NCBI GenBank assembly: GCA_002415855.1
Contig: DIAS01000118.1
Location: forward strand, 1-48,733
From: Bacteroidales bacterium UBA5072
Lineage (GTDB): Bacteria > Bacteroidota > Bacteroidia > Bacteroidales > UBA10428
Length of the DNA stretch: 48,733 nt
Direction: 5' to 3'
A program made the translations under genes and the position numbers. The notes below the pieces were generated by a model. The model saw only the letters and a list, made by a program, of their open reading frames with translations. It was not told where the DNA came from and searched no databases. How positions within the stretch are numbered: position 1 is the stretch's first letter; each line of letters begins with the position of its first letter. Positions 48,225 through 48,733 of the stretch are shown piece after piece.

Positions 48225-48733
48225 ATGTTCTTAAACTGCCACTCATACTACAGCCTGCGGTACGGCACCATGCCGGTTGAAAGACTCGTGGCTGAAGCCG
48301 GGAAGAACGGTGTAAAGGCTATGGCCATGACGGATATCAACAACAGCATGGGCATGATGGACTTTATCAGCGAATGCATGCTTGCCCATATTAAACCCAT
48401 TGCCGGTACCGAGTTCAGGGATGAGCAGAACAGGCTGCTGTTCATCGCCATTGCCCGGGATAACGCAGGATTTCGCGAGATCAACGAATTCCTCACCCGG
48501 CACAACCTGGAGAAGGTCCCCCTTCCGCCCCGTGCACCGGCTTTTGAGCATGTTTATGTCATTTATCCCTTCCAGAACAGCATTTCTCTGAAGCTTTCAG
48601 AAAACGAGTTCATCGGGATCAGGCCTGAAGAGATCAACAGGCTGGTCACTTCCCGCTTCCGTTATCACCAGCAGCAACTGGTGGCACTGTTACCGGTTAC
48701 CTTTGGTGCGGAAGAGGAATACGAACTGCACCG
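48225..48733 (+). CDS. dnaE: DNA polymerase III alpha subunit (DnaE type), N-terminal part
   Basis: 169 codons, running off the right edge. The PHP domain is recognisable: MFLNCHSYYSLRYGTMPVER, AMTDINNSMG, IKPIAGTEF and ENEFIGIRPEEINR. Compared with metal-binding PHP domains the HxH motif is NxH (the first His is Asn) and TDH is TDI, so the proofreading-like metal site is degraded, as in E. coli DnaE, but the Glu of GTE remains. Its place after dinB makes a specialised DnaE2/ImuC-like role likely; the replicative copy could be elsewhere in the genome. Confidence 0.85.
   Translation, partial: MFLNCHSYYSLRYGTMPVERLVAEAGKNGVKAMAMTDINNSMGMMDFISECMLAHIKPIAGTEFRDEQNRLLFIAIARDNAGFREINEFLTRHNLEKVPLPPRAPAFEHVYVIYPFQNSISLKLSENEFIGIRPEEINRLVTSRFRYHQQQLVALLPVTFGAEEEYELH

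Noticed and set aside
1..48733. Prophage, insertion sequence or integrative element
   Set aside because: No transposase, integrase, phage structural gene or flanking inverted repeats were recognised.

Overview
The window looks like a chromosomal segment of a Bacteroidota bacterium, most likely a Bacteroidales-like environmental lineage. The evidence is the run cinA, rpmB, rpmG, DUF4295 protein, ftsY, rimO, which is a Bacteroidota gene order; almost no Shine-Dalgarno sequences before starts; several promoters of the Bacteroidota form TTTG-N19-TAnnTTTG; a type IX secretion-like C-terminal domain on one exported protein; and many lipoproteins and OmpA/TPR proteins.

Layout. 1-2.7 kb: the end of an M48 membrane protease, two tRNAs (Thr-CGT, Gly-CCC) behind a perfect consensus promoter, cinA, and a ribosomal operon closed by a strong terminator. 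2.7-13.3 kb: ftsY, an APC permease, rimO, clpC facing gyrA, and a secreted TPR protein with its own promoter. 13.4-18.9 kb: a very large M4-type metallopeptidase without a signal peptide, a PPK2 kinase, a FISUMP lipoprotein and the first of two cold-shock genes. 19-24.2 kb: a CPBP-like membrane protein lacking its glutamates, a condensation-type acyltransferase paired with a DUF6320 membrane protein, and three small exported proteins. 24.2-31.4 kb: an exported toroid-fold enzyme with a T9SS-like tail, a second APC permease, a 30-residue KdpF-like ORF, and an OLD-like ATPase behind a SpoIIE-type phosphatase. 31.5-36.5 kb: an OmpA/SprB-repeat protein with a TPR/propeller partner, pyrD and an XRE regulator. 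36.8-45.7 kb: a lipid kinase, the second csp gene, an acylglycerolphosphate acyltransferase, a MEMO-AMMECR1 fusion, a fused CcsBA cytochrome c assembly protein, a lipoprotein MsrA and an exported protein of unknown function.

The most interesting part is the right end (45.7 kb to the edge). A LexA/CI-like self-cleaving repressor is divergent from a Y-family polymerase (dinB), followed by a 69-residue unknown protein and the start of a DnaE polymerase with a degraded PHP metal site. Two adjacent 24-bp repeats, each carrying GATTA-N5-TAATC, fill the gap between repressor and polymerase. This looks like a damage-inducible mutagenesis cassette, analogous to but different in make-up from ImuA-ImuB-DnaE2. 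Every other junction in it carries a short tandem repeat.

The second regulatory signal is at the XRE-pyrD locus. Three palindromes related to TTACATATGTAA, spaced 23-24 bp, precede the XRE gene. An identical 18-bp copy lies inside both the XRE gene and pyrD, read in different frames, so the DNA rather than the protein appears to be conserved.
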